Source: Nemopilema nomurai (Eukaryota; Cnidaria; Scyphozoa; Rhizostomeae; Rhizostomatidae). Taken from it: a stretch of 64,000 bases of DNA. Location of the stretch: contig ML133465.1 of NCBI GenBank assembly GCA_003864495.1, positions 1,552,789 through 1,616,788 on the forward strand, given 5' to 3'. Position 1 is the stretch's first letter. Each line of letters opens with the position of its first letter. Positions 11,274 through 25,000 of the stretch are shown in pieces. The notes beneath the pieces are model-generated. The model searched no databases. It was not told the DNA's origin and worked only from the letters and a program-made list of their open reading frames with translations. The position numbers were made by a program, and so were the translations under genes.

Positions 11274-12341
11274 TTATAAATGTGTTTCCAAATATCCGTC
11301 CATCGATGCTGGGGGTTGTCCTTCTGGTGTTTTCAAAACAATTGCAACGCTTGTTACCATATTATTCTCTTGCCTGTCTTGTCTAGACGGATCCCCTGAA
11401 AACCTGAAACATGAATGATCGGAGCAGTGACACGAAGTTTGCATTGCTACTGCTCTGAGTCTCTCCAACTTCAAGCCGTATATCAAAGGATTGATGGCCG
11501 AGTTACTTAGCAAAACTAGTAATGACCACTTTGAGGCATGGTACAAGGTATCTGGTGAAAACTTCATAAGGGAATTTGCGACAAGTGAGCACAATTTTGG
11601 AAGATAACATGCTAGAAACAAAGAGGTGAACAGGAATATTGCGGATGCCTTGTGTCTTTCCTTCTGGTGAAAGTTTCTTTGCTGTCCCTGAGTCAGTTTC
11701 CCCACATTGCTCACTCTTGCTTTTAAGCAACAATAAATTTTGACGTGAAAAAATATAATGCAAATGATACAAACAAGCAGCATTATGGACATACTGATGG
11801 CAAATTGTTTGAAAGGAAAGGCATCCACCAGGACTGGAGTGACAAAAAGTAACCAAAGGCTCCACAAAACGCCCATTGCTCGCCAATACCAAATCCGAAG
11901 CGTACCGCAATTTTTCAAAGTTCTATATCGTAAGGGGAAACAAAGAGCAAGATATCGGTCGAAGTTCACCATACAAACTGCTGCACAAGACCATCCAGAC
12001 AAAAGATTTGCACCACCACCAAATGTTCTCCTCAGACTGCAGTATTCGTTGTTGTTTAAATCTGCAAAGCGCAATGCAGCATTTAGCGGTAACACAGTGC
12101 AACCAGCAAGAAGGTCCGTGACTGTTAGTAAAGTCACAATGATGTACGATGGTATTGTTGTAGCTTTGGTCTTATAGATTGCGTATAGAATCAATAGGTT
12201 ACCTATAACGGCCAACACGGCTGACAGGATGGACAAGGCACCAGTCACAGCTGCAGTCACTGAAAGAGCCGTGGTCATGTCAAGCTTTTCACCCATCCTC
12301 AAGCCAATGCAGGTAATAGCTTTTGCCAGACTTGAATTCAT
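11274..12341 (-). CDS. Rhodopsin-like (class A) GPCR 1, single exon
   Basis: A seven-transmembrane receptor of 355 residues. The in-frame ATG at 12341 (MNSSLAKAITC) is preferred over one 26 codons upstream because it aligns with the start of the sister receptors (MKMSLERNITC). Visible class A marks are VIGNLLILY in TM1, LTVTDLLAG with the TM2 Asp, FDRYLAL at the end of TM3 and NSAINPLIYG in TM7. TM6 reads LACYLPKLC, with Tyr where most class A receptors have the CWxP Trp. The loop between TM4 and TM5 is short and lacks a Cys, as in MECA-type receptors. The C terminus ETHL fits a class I PDZ ligand. The ligand is unknown. TM1 to TM4 is almost base-identical to GPCRs 2 and 3, while TM4 to TM7 is clearly diverged. 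Confidence 0.93.
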   Translation of the reverse strand: MNSSLAKAITCIGLRMGEKLDMTTALSVTAAVTGALSILSAVLAVIGNLLILYAIYKTKATTIPSYIIVTLLTVTDLLAGCTVLPLNAALRFADLNNNEYCSLRRTFGGGANLLSGWSCAAVCMVNFDRYLALCFPLRYRTLKNCGTLRIWYWRAMGVLWSLWLLFVTPVLVDAFPFKQFAISMSIMLLVCIICIIFFHVKIYCCLKARVSNVGKLTQGQQRNFHQKERHKASAIFLFTSLFLACYLPKLCSLVANSLMKFSPDTLYHASKWSLLVLLSNSAINPLIYGLKLERLRAVAMQTSCHCSDHSCFRFSGDPSRQDRQENNMVTSVAIVLKTPEGQPPASMDGYLETHL

Positions 12342-15300
12342 AGCGAAATACACCAAGCAAGGCCCTAACTCTGGAGTTTGATCAGGAATTTGTCTAGACA
12401 GCTCATGCACTAAAATCAAACGAAAAATCCAACATCCTACAAATATACCACCGAATCACCAAAACGAGGTTGCTGTTTTTGATATTCAAATAGCAGTTAC
12501 TTCAAGCCACATATCTAGCTCGAAAAGAAAGATTGCTTCAATTGTTTCACTGTTGTGCAGTTCAACATTTCTGTCAAACAGCAGCAAGTCGTGTTGAATT
12601 CGGAGAACTCTATCCCAAGAGCACCCTTTTTCGTATGAATTAATGATTCGTACAGTCTGTTAGGTGAGAGGTCTCCCTTTGATGAACAGAATAGTGAAAC
12701 AAAGATAACTTCGTCTCCCGTTGAGCGATTAGGGTAGTGTCCAAAATTTGCCTTCATCCTTAATTCCAATTGTTCATGTAATCCTGATTGACTTGTAACA
12801 CTCAGGATCGTAACACTGATTTAGGAATTGCAACACTCAGGAAAAGTTTTGGAGAACACTTGCTCTATTTTCAAACTTGATGAAATTGCTTTTGACGTGG
12901 TGAAGTTCTTCCGCCATTAAAACTTTCGTTTTCAATTCTGGCTTGAAAGGCTTTTGCTTTATTTCTAAAATTCAGTCTTTCTTTGTCTATTAAACATGCA
13001 AATTTGAATCGAATTCACTATAAAGCAGAAGCAAGGGTTTTTCAAAGTCACAGACATTCAGTTACGAAACATTTCAAGGGCCGATCGTATTAAGATTGCG
13101 ACAAAATATCATAGACCGGTCTACGAAGAAAAATGTCACCATAGCAGGCCTTGTTTTTGGAAGAGAGAAAGCAAACCACAACAATACAATGCGTACTTAG
13201 ACGTGTGGTGTAGAAGCAGGTCTTGGATCATCAGTGTCCATTTATTTATGATAGAGTGGAAAAGCAAGGGCTAGGCCCTATCAGCCTGCAAAGAGCAGTC
13301 TCCATTGTTGATGGAGTCGCACCAAACATATGAGGTGTCGTGCAGTTGCAAAAAAGCTTCACAGAAGGCCCTCAAAATCCCCCATCTGGATGTTTCGTTT
13401 CAAAATCCCTCATCTGGACATTTGTACCTGTCTTCCCTCCCCATCTGGATGTTACGTTTCCTCGTTCCTCTTTTCTCCGACTCCCAATTCCTTTACCATT
13501 GGTAGTTTCGACATCCTCCGAATATGTCCAGAAAGTCTCTATTTTCATTTCTCGGATCCTTTCAGCATTTTGATGGGAACTTTTCCATAGTTTCTCTCAA
13601 ACTCGAATGGCAAGGGCTAGGAAATGGCATAATACTGGAAAGGATGATTTAAGAGAAATGATTGTTATTCATTCCTGTTCTATTTCTCTTACATAAGTTC
13701 TCAGAATGTTTTTTTAATTTGAGATTCTGCATTACAAAGGCTGCTCGAGATTGGTAGCAAAGAAGCAATGCTTGGAAATGAAGTAATTCATTCCACAATA
13801 ACCCCTACCTTGAAAAATCATCAGGTGGAAAAATAACAAATCAGAGGAATCCACGCTTTTTAGCAATCCATTGAATAGAATGAGATAAAGAGATAACTGG
13901 AGTGGTTAAACTAAAAAAGCAAAGCTGAGCTGCTATTTGTCTATCAAGCAAGAAAATTTTACAGGGGAAATGTAGCTTTGGCAATGTAGCTTTTAAAAAA
14001 TAAATCATTCACATTGTGTATGAAAACAAAAACCTGAATTATTTTCTTGAACAGGATAGTGACTCTTCTTGCACTAAAATCTGCCTCTTGAAAGAAAGAT
14101 GTACCAATGTAAGGGGTTTCTTGGACAATGAGCAAAAGCCATTGAGTGAGATAAGATAAAGCGATAACTGAGCTGGTGCTAGAGAACTTACAGGTGAAAA
14201 GACGAAAGATTATCACCAAAAACCCTATAAGCAGTGACTGTACATGTCTTCATATTCTTATCAGATGGACAGCTCGATGACAGTCTCAGAACATTCAGGT
14301 ATAGTATCGTTAATTTCTGGACTACTCAAATAGTTTTAGTTATTTTGCTAGCTGTTGAAAAATCCTCTGTAGCCAATAAAAATCTACATAATCAATAGCT
14401 TTTGCTTACAAGGCGTTAAAAATGCTTGAATGAATATCTGTTGTAACTGTCATTATTATGATTTAGAATGAGACTATAATTATTTGTTAAAAGCGTGTAT
14501 TTGTTCCTCACCAATGTCTATTAAAAAATTATAGAATGTAGCTATTGATACAGAAGTCAAAAAGTGTGTATCTCTAAACAAACCCTGAGTTGATTTTACG
14601 GAATTAACGATGAATTAACTGCTACAAAAATATTAACAATGAATCGCGTCTTCAAAATTTTTAAAATTGACAATGATTCGCTCATGAAAATGTAGCGCCC
14701 GTTTGCGGAAGCTCTTTGCATGAAGTTTGATTGGTTGTATTCTTCAAAGAAGCAATTTCAAGCAATTTTGAAGAAAGGCCAGAGCTTGAAGTTAGAAATG
14801 CCACTCAAGAAGGGTGCTAGAGATATTCAAAGATTTCTTCTTGTTGAAAAACGAAGTGGGAGAAATTATCAAACAGCCTTCTTTTTGATTCTGATATACA
14901 TTCACAGTCTTGAGACTGAGTTAAGACAATTTCAAGCTTTTTGTGTCTCTTACGTTTTCAATACGTTGTGCTATTCCTCGATAACCCATTGGAAAAGACA
15001 CGTAGTTAAAATTTCTTGCCAACCGTTGAAAAAATTTAATCTTGCCAGTAGATCTGCGAAGACCAGTAAACTTCAACTATTATAGGAACATCAATTATTT
15101 AACTTCAAGATCCACTTGATAAATGTTTGGAAGAAGTATGAAATCTTCTCATAACGTTGCAAGAAGCACACAGTATCAAATTAGTTGTGGCCATTGCGTG
15201 TTCTTGTTTAGTTAACATGATCTTTAAATGTTTGTCCTGAGTAGTATTTGAACCGCATCAATTTATGTTTTTCAATGAATTCGACTTTCAGTATAGACTT

Positions 15301-16081
15301 TCATTTTTCTTGGTTTGGCTTTGTTGTGTATTTACGCGGCTCATTTCATTTTTTGCTAAACAGATTTTAAATCTGATGTTAAATATCCAAGGAGTATTTC
15401 AAACTCATGAATATATCAGGGGAACTTTAAAGTTCTGCTCCAACGTAAACTTTTAACAAATCACTAATTTTGTATAATATATACTCCAACAGAAGAATTT
15501 AATGCTACATTTACAATATTGTTGAATCCTGTGATATATTAATGATTTTGCTTTTCTTAAAATTCTGTTTCCTGTTGCAAAAAATCAAGTCAGCAATCAA
15601 CAACTTTCCTTGCTGGTGTTTTCAATGTGAACGTTACACGTGTTATTTGCTGCAAAGTCAGATTCTAAAACAGGATAAGCAAGTTACATGAAGGATCTTT
15701 TATTTCATTGCTGGGTAGTATTAAATTCGTTTGCTTTTACGTTAATGGCGAAAAGATAGTCATTAATTTAAACATATATATAGAAAGCTTTTTCCATATA
15801 GAACAGAATAATTACAAAAAAGCCTAGCATTATGCGTATCAACCAAACTTTGATGTCCAGGTGCGACTTTGGTGACCGGCAATTAACCGACTAGTAAATT
15901 CATGCATCACAGCATTGTTTACTTGACAAGGAAAGCTTTCTCTTAGGCCTTTACAATATCTTAAGGCCATTTTACTTCACCGTAATTTCTCTAAGACATG
16001 CTTTACTTCTAATTACACATAGTACCTCATTACTGCTCCACATTAATGCAGCCAATTTGCCTAAACAGGTTGACAGTGGCC
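12342..16081. other. Intergenic between GPCR 1 and gene A
   Basis: No gene was recognised. It includes short local duplications (for example the GAGATAAAG..GATAACT motif near 13880 and 14150) and a repeated CATCTGGATGTT/CATCTGGACATT motif near 13380-13450. It should contain the divergent 5' regions of GPCR 1 and gene A, but no promoter element stands out. Confidence 0.5.
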
Positions 16082-19000
16082 ATGTTAAAGGTATTACTGC
16101 TTCTGGCAGTATTTAGTTTTGCTTCTTTGGAAGCGTTTGATCTTTTCGAGAAAGACCATTCGATTCCGTCCGATGGATTCCACGATGTGCTGGGTCTGGT
16201 TCCATTTTGGCTTTCAGAGGGAGCTTCTTCAGGCAGCAAACGTACTCTAGGAAGTAAGTTTTGTTTATTTTGAAGGAAATGAATGAGATGAGATGATTCG
16301 ACTAATACATGGATGGTCGTGCATCAGCACTGCCTCTTCTATTGAAGAGCACTCAAGGGCCATCTATACGCCTTGTCCTAACTTACATTTCGCCACCCCA
16401 TTCTTCCTTTGAATTGTTCTTACCGACCACAGCTAGAGCTTATGCTACTGGTTGTTAAAAGTATTCTTGAACCAAACGCTTGACTGACAGAGAGTTTTTC
16501 TTAGTGCACAAGTTTCTTAGTGCATACGTGTTATTTTATTACATGCCAAAACCTTACCTGAACATTTTTGCCTCTTTGTAACGTAGCAAAGGGTTAAATA
16601 ATGCTATTTTGAGCTCTTTCTGGCATCCAAAGCCAACTTTTTATTGTTTATTGCTTATAGGTAAGAGGGACAATCTTCCGACATCTTGGAAGACACTGAA
16701 AGCCCAAACATCTGGTTCTAAAACTTACACCATTCAGGGAAGATGCAATCTGATAGGAACGTTTGACCAACAGAAGGTTGTGCTTCTAACAGACAAGCAA
16801 GGAGGCTGCAAAGAACCATCAATCAAAATGGCTTTTGAGAAATTATTTCCAAGCATCGATGTTTTGAGAGCAACACAGGAGCTGGTAAATCCAGATGCAT
16901 TTTTTGTGCAGAGGATCGAAATCAACAGAGCAGACGAAGAAGTGACGGTAGAATCCAATGCAAAGGATTCTTGGCGAATTTTGAATGGAGAAAACTTTGT
17001 CCTTGCCGATGCCTCTCTTACCCTTGGCTTCACTGCGGGTAAAAGCCTTGATGGCCTCCAGGATTGGAGAATCGAGGCAAATGGTAGGTGTATTAATGAC
17101 TTCATTGATTCCTTGTTGTTGCTGTTTTGGTTCATGATAGCACTAACGAAGAGGTGGTGTTTGGCTTAGGTAGTTGACATGATGCGGACATGATGCGAAC
17201 ATGATGCGGACATGATGCGGACATGATGCGGACATGATGCGGACATGATGCGGTTGTTTTTTAACTAATGAATTGGCCTTGCTTCCAAGATGGTTTTTCT
17301 AAGCAATGCTGAAACCAATAACCGGAATCTTTGTTTATTTATAACAACATCTCTTCAACCGACGCACTTCACAGCATGAAAGCATCGAACACTAGCCGAA
17401 AGCTGACAGAATGAACTTGGCCGCTAATGGCTTGTCCACAAACAATTCTTACAGTCTCTAGCCGGTTATTTCCTTTCGAAACATTTTACAAGACACTTAT
17501 CTGACGACATGAAAGCAATGAATCGAATTGCACTCTCTATTCTGGTAATCCTTTTTTGTCCTTTTGTTCATTTTGTCCTATTCGATTCATTTATTTACAT
17601 TTAGGAATCGTTGGCACAAAAGGCTACAGAATGGCGATAAACAAGTCAAAGCTGGATTCCTCGCTGTCTTTCAACTTGAAAATAAGCAATGCAGCCATTG
17701 CAGACATAATGCGACTATTTGGTACAACCATGGAACAGCTAAACTTCATTTCTGAAGGCTTCGACTCAAGCAAGCTTAAAACCTTGCAATTCAAGGACCC
17801 ACAATGTACCGGTCAGATCGTGCTGACCAATGGCGTGAACCAGAGAACGTCGGAGACTTTTCAATTAGGCTGCAAAGCTTCGATTTCGAATTCTCCTGCC
17901 CTCAAGAAGGGGGATGCTTATTTAGTTATATCAAGGGCATCTGGAGAAACCGCCAAGCCGGCCATCGTGCTAGATACAGACGCCAAAAGTATTCATAGCG
18001 CCATGGCAAACTTCGTACAAAAGACATCAGACATGAAAAATTTGAGGTTCATAGGGAAGTCCAATCGAAATGTCATTATCATGATTGCACAAGACGACAT
18101 ATTGAAGATCGGAAGCAAGCAACTTGCCAACCTATTCAAGCCGTTTGTAACTGAATACGACACGAAACAGATACCTCAAGGTGTAAACATCCGAATAATT
18201 ATACCCCTCAAAGGTGAGTTTATCTTTTGATTTTATTTTTCTGTTTGTTCCTTTAATTTACCAATGTCCTCGGTATAGGTGCCAAGGAATGACTCCGCGC
18301 ATCCACTATTTCAACGCAAGCAGCACCAAAGTTCGGGACTTCTTACTTCTAGTTAGGAGACTCTTCTTTGCCCAGAGGCAATTGCATACTGAATGTGCCG
18401 AAGGTCACTTAAGGATGGCATGCAAAGCCAAGAATAATCGATTTAGCTGCAGTAGCCTTTAGCGACTGCAATAGTCAGCGACCGCTTTCATTCAGAATGT
18501 TGAAGTTTAGAAGACCCAAGTGTACTACACGCTTTTATATAAGGAACCTGCATGTATGAAGCCGAAAAACTAAAACGTTTATCTGCTTGAAAAGTTTTAT
18601 AACTGCAAGCATCAAAAACTAAAAAGCCGGTTCTTTTGCAGCCAATACTCAAAGCTAAAGTTTTCGCTATTCGTGCGTGACACTGAGGAAGTTGTAGCTG
18701 AAAATGAAAGAGTGAAAAGACCGTATTTACGGCTATGATATCATAAATCACAAAATAAGTGCCTTCTACGATGATCTGCATACTGGTCACATACCGAGGT
18801 TCACAACCAAGCTAGGGGAATTTCGAGTACTGTACAGAGATGCAAGTTAAGATTTCATGACATCATATGATGTTAATGGGATACAGATGATAATACGTAC
18901 TGATGAAAATTTCACTTTTGAATTTGTAAAACTTCTTTGAAAATTTGCTCCTGAGTTCTAGCCGCAAGTAAGGGCAAAATTCAAAATTAAGCAACTATTA

Positions 19001-22000
19001 AGGAACCTTTGGTACTAAAAATTTGATCATTGAACGTTTATGAATAAGGAACTTTTAGAAATAGGCCTTGAGGTAGGTTCCATACAAAATGGCGTGAATT
19101 GTTTCATACATGGATAATTCAAATATCTTTAGATTTAAATTTAAATTATAGAGTATAGCTGTTGAGTCTAAACGTAAGTGAGCCCATTGATCCATAAGGA
19201 AACTTTCCAATTCTAAAAGCAATTGACTTGCAGAAAATATGATGAAGGACTGCAAGGAGGATATGCCCAAAGAAGCACCTGAGAAGCTGCCAATGACAAT
19301 GAAGCTCAAAGCTGGCCGATTGATATTTTCATTCCCAGACGAGTTCAAGAGTGACATGCCAAAATTTTTGAAGTGCCTGAATCCCCAGATCAAAGCTCAA
19401 CTTCCAAGTCAGTTGTTTCCTAAAAGTGCTGGACCAGTCGAAATCAAGGAGCTGTCAATCAAATCAAGCAAAGAGTTCACTGTCAGCGTAATGTTGAATG
19501 GACCATTTGTCTTTATGGGCGGGAAGGTCAACATAAGTGGTCTTGAGGTAACGGTGAAAAAAGAAGACGGCAAAGAGTATCAGTTTACTGGTGTAACAAC
19601 CATAGCGGTCGGACCATTAGCTGTTGGAATAACCTTGGAGAAGCAAGGAAACAACTATGTAATAACAGCTACAGTTGATAGTTTTCGGCTGGCTCAACTA
19701 GAGGATTTGCTTGGTCCAAATACATTCTCGACGTTTCTCGGGCTACTGGGCAATATGTCAAACTTCGGGATTAAAGATTTCAAGCTAGCAAAAAACTTTG
19801 GAGCAGGAAATGAGCACAAACTATTAAGGTTTTGCGTCCTTCCATTTCAGTCAATTTGTTCTTTAGATTGTGTGACAATTAAAGCTGCTACCAATTCAAT
19901 TTTGAAGCAAGTAAACTTTCGCTAATGCTTAACATAAAATCTTAAATGAGTTTTGTGTTACACATTGCCTTTTAGAGTTTCTGGAAAGCCGATCCTCTGG
20001 GGTTGGGAAGGCTGCTATATTGAAGGGCTGATTTGGTCACCCAGAAAAGGAACCGACCAACCAGCAGTAGCTGTTGTAGTGGGCATCGTCCTTGAAAACG
20101 TTCGCCTTGACAAAGTTATGGAAAGGATTTTTGGACACAACCTTTTCTCGACAGCGTGGTTTTCTGACATGACAGCTGGTAAGTCGTCTGTTGGTAAATC
20201 ATTCCGCACATTTGTTCATTCTCTAAGTTAAAACCCCGATGGAAAGTTTGAATGATGGCTTAGAAGGAGAGCTAATAGACATTGAAAGCATGGTCGATGC
20301 CAAGGCCCATGTTTTTCTGCATGGTCGATGCCAAGGCCTTTGAGGAATGGATAAAGTTACATTGGTTGTTCCATTTTCACTTGACTTCATGGTGCCGCGC
20401 TTTTGAAGACCATACTCCCTTAGCTATGCATATGAAAACTATTGTTATATATAACATCATGTTTGAAGGTTGAAAACAAAACAACCAATCAAATCCTGTG
20501 AATATTTTTTCTACCAATCCAATCAAATGTGTATTTCTTATCAGCCAATCAAATCACATTGGGTATGGATGTGACAATGCAATTGTAATTCTCCATTGAC
20601 CCTTTAACGGAGATAGGCCGTATGACCATGCTATTAAGCGCAATAGGCACTGGATCAAAATCAAATCCTTAGAGTGCAGATTTATATTTTGAATGTATAT
20701 TCCAGTCATTATAGTATCAAATGCAAATGGGAAAGTGGAGCCAAAATCTAAAGAGTCGAACGAAACAAATAAAGTTGGCAAACAGGAGGAAAAAAACCCC
20801 AAGGAAAAATCTGAAAAGTCCGAAAAGTCTGAGGAGTCTGAAGGGCCAGAAATGTCCGAAAAATCCAGCGAGTCAGATAAAGCACCTCTTCTGCACAAGA
20901 ATAACAAATTTAATGCATTTGTAAGAAACAGAAGAAGCTTAAGAAAGGTACGTCATCAAAGCGGCAGTCGAAACCTTGGTTCAAACCACTAGCACTTGCT
21001 GATAACTACAGCTGACCGATCTATGTTTGAGTTTGATTTTTGGCACAGTGTTGTCATAGCTAAGGGTTGTCGCTGCTAGAGCTAGCATGCTGGAACTGGC
21101 TCTTGTTTCAATCCAATGGCACCACAAAGGAAATAATTCTTTTTTAGTATATGATAATGTAGAAACTTAGCTTGACAGGTGTCTAGTTAGGGATGAAAAG
21201 TTAGTTTAAGTTGTGTTTTCACACATGGGACTCATAAGAACTATTTAGTTTACGTGACTGAATAATTTCAGCTTTCAAGCTTGTAGCTAGCTTTGCACTA
21301 GTGGTATAGAAGTACTTTAAATAATCATCATGTGTTTTTGCAGTATTCAATGGATGTCCATCTTCCGTTACTTGGTACATCTCTCTAGAACAAAATTTAG
21401 TAGAAAGAAGTTCTCTGCTTCTAAGTTTTACGTAAACTTTGGTAGGCTCTACTGCATTCACTGAGCCAGAATTGTCCGGCTTTTAAGTAAGAAAATAGGA
21501 GGAAAGCTTTGGCATCGCCAATGGCACAATGCTTTACTGTATTATCTTCCTTTCAGAGACATTCAAGAACAAAAAGAAGCGCCGAAGACAAGAAAACTAA
21601 GAGGACGAGAAAAGGAACGCGCGCTCGCCGAGAAAGAATAACTAAAGGCTTGAAGAAAAAACACCCAACTTCATGGAAAGAAAGCCAACCCCACATCCAA
21701 GTTCGTACGCCTGCCGATGTAATGGGAAAGACTGATGACGAAGAGAAGGAAGAAGAAGACGAGGAAGAGGGGGGAAAAACAGACGAAGATGATGAAGAAG
21801 AGGAAGAAGAGAAGGATGAAGATGAGGAAGAATCTGAGGAAGAGAAGGAAGAAGGAGAAGAAGAGGGCAATGAAGAGGAAGAGGAAGAAAAAGAGGAAGA
21901 AAAAGAGGAGGAAGTGGTTAAGTTTTCCATTCCATATCTTAGCACAAAAGACATCGAAAAAGGTAGCAATTTATTATGCAAAGCTAAATTACTTCTGTAA

Positions 22001-25000
22001 CTCAAACTTTGTCTGACGCTGATTGAAATTCTGGTGACTTGTTGATTTCGGACGAACTATATTCTTTAAGGTTTAGTTGAGGCTATAGCCTTTTATGATC
22101 GCTTTTTGCCTAAGGCTGAATTTTCCATGTTATTTTTGGAAAGATTTTGTTATGAATCTATTGAATACCGCAGTCAGCCAAGTGAAGATCTCAAATTTCA
22201 GGCATTTTCTCAGAAATTGTTGTTGTTTATCAAAATCCACAAAATCTTTCAGTTTGTGTTATCACTTTCCCCTACTAACTCCATCTACAGGTTTGACATT
22301 TGTGGGAATTTTCAAAATACCAGCAGACAATGGCTGCAAAGGAGATTCCCTCTGTTTATGGCTTGCTGAGAAAGTAGGAAAAGATGCGACGATAGAGATA
22401 TCAGGGGCTATTTCCAAGACAGGCTTCAAATTCAGTGCAGCCTTCACGGGGTCAATTGCCGTCAACTCGGATGGCTCACTTTCATTGCAGGAGATCAAAC
22501 TAGCGCTTCAGCTTAAGGGCAAAGAATCCAGTGTCAAGCTTTCCTGTACGTTGAGTTGGATAATACCTGAACGTCTTGGAAGTGGCACGGTCAAATTCAT
22601 AGGTATGTCCTATTTCACTAGACTTCCTACGTAAGTGAGCCAGTCAATGCACATTTGTTAGCAATATGATAATATAATATATAATGTTTGGTAGCCATTA
22701 CAATATATAATATGCAAATGAGGAAAATCGTCCCAGTGAATTTCGCTACAAATCAAGAACTAAATCCATCTTTGCATGTATTATCTCTTCTCAAAGCCCG
22801 GTTGCAACTTAAAAATCGGAGAATGTAGACTCTCGAGCTGCTTATGGACTTAAGCTCCGAGTTTTGACTAAAAGCAAAATAAACTCCCTTCCAATTTCTA
22901 TCGACCACAGCAAAATAACAAGCAAACCACTCGTGACTTAACTTGAACTTGATATCTGGTTCCCTGAAAACGTCAATAAAAAGAAAAAAGAAAAAACTTT
23001 TTACACGAAAATAGCAAGAATGTTGGAAATTGTTTAGATGCAACTAATTTCAAATTAAGATGGCAAGTAGAAACACACTCTGTATGTGTTTCTAGCGTAA
23101 GTCTAAACCTAAATAGTTATTCTGAGTGGTACCTTCTTCAGCTTCAGAAAACGATTTTCTTCACTCATCTGCTGAAGAACCTTTTACCAACCTGAAAATT
23201 ATAAAAGCACGTTTTCCTTGTCTTGTTTTTTCTTTCCTTGTCCTCATTAAGCAAACAGTAAAAGAGTCAACACCAAATCAACTATGATCGGTAGTTAAGA
23301 AACATACATGAATACTGCGTAAACGCTATTATTAATTTGTACGAAAAAGTCATACACGATGATCGACAGCTATCTAACGACAAAGAGAATAATTTATGGG
23401 GCGATTTACTGCTACAAAGCAAATTCTATGTCATCGCATAAAAGTATAGAAGTGGTTGTCCTGAATGACATTATAAGTGTGCTCAAAACTCTGTCAAAAA
23501 GTTGAAGATTATAAAAGAGCATTTCATTTCTAAAAGTGTAAAGTTATTGTGATTTTTTTAAAAAAATTTGGTAATCGCGCAACATTTTTAAAGATTATAA
23601 AACATTCTAGCTATATATATGTTAGGATATGTTAGGTATGTTAGAAATCAATGTGAATGCATAGATTGCAGCTCAATTTGCTGTTTTATTTTTAGGAGCA
23701 ATTGAAGTCAGCCTCGCTGGAAAACTCAGCTTACAATTCGCCATGGTTGGAACTTGGAGAAATCCTTTTAAATATCAATATTTTGCACTATCTAATCTGA
23801 ATCTTGCGATTGGTATATCAGTTGGCGCTGGAGGTGTACTTCCAGCCTTCGGTATGTGAAGTAGTTGTAATGCATAATGTTCTAGTAGCATCTTACATTT
23901 TACTTTGTAGATCCGTAGGACAAATAGGATTTCCTTTAACAGCCATGTTTTTGGTTTGCTGTGCAAAGCTATTTATCATGAATAACTTTAGTCATAGTCA
24001 TGAACTTCGTTTATTTACTCAGCATTGTTTCCTATGTTGAAATAACCCAGGAGTGCATTGGCGAGTTATCCAACGTAATCCATTCTCGGAGCCTTTTGAA
24101 GGTGCAGGCATGTGTACGTTTTACATCGTATGTCACGTGGTATCAATCTGGACTTATCTTCAAGGCTAATTCCTCTGAAATTATCAAAGCTTTTCAATTA
24201 TACTATAACACAATGTAATGGTATTTTAACATCGTTCTTGTAGAATTTGGTGGTACTGTGTGGGTAGGCGAAATTGAGAAAAATGGCACAAATGACCATG
24301 CGATAAAAGTCTCCATATACTTTGGTGTGGATTTCAACAACCCAGAAGACAATTATGTTTTTGGATCTATTAACCATTTCACCTTGGAAAAGATTTTCGA
24401 GGCATTTAAACTTGGTACACCCGATGTTCCAAAATGTGTAAGAGAGAGCGGATTTCCAGAGGGATTGACTATCTCATACAGCATGAACGGTGGGGCGTAG
24501 TGATTAAACTTCAAAGTTTTGATACACCTTATTCCGGCAGTCTTCTTCAGTTTTCCTGAAAGCCCTTAGGCTTAAAAGCCTTACAGAAGTACGATTTGGC
24601 TACAGCAATCAAATATCCCTTTTCAAGTTACGCAAACACTTATTAGATTTGGAAATTTTGATGTCACTCTAGAAACATTGTAGCTAAGCTAATTGCCAGC
24701 TTTGAATGCTCTGGACATAATATAACTTTGTCCTTGCCTTCTTGTTAATATTATCGTCTATTTTGTTAATTGTGAGCAATAAAATAGATTAAACTTTACT
24801 GGCCTGACTAGATAACAGACATTCACGAATTTGCTTGGACAGTAGACACTTATTCACGTCTTAGTTTTAAAAATGCTCCTGTATCCTGTGTTATGCAATG
24901 TCGTGAAGCAAAACAGCATACTGTACATCATTAAATGCGAATGGCGAAATGAAACACTCATAGATTTGCGTAGCTGGCGCTTTAGTTACAATCGCAAGCT

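Noticed and set aside
11758..12177. Plus-strand frames across GPCR 1, and the matching antisense frames at 38188-38547 and 48369-48728
   Set aside because: Antisense shadows of TM1-TM4; they recur only because that DNA is duplicated.
12342..12419. N-terminal extension of GPCR 1
   Set aside because: The three sister receptors have no matching residues, and the internal Met aligns with their starts.
16046..16081. Upstream ATG of gene A
   Set aside because: Starting there would place polar residues before the hydrophobic core; the ATG at 16082 gives a standard signal peptide. The upstream ATG remains possible.
21553..22005. Minus-strand Ser-rich frame
   Set aside because: Antisense of the Glu-rich exon 7 of gene A.
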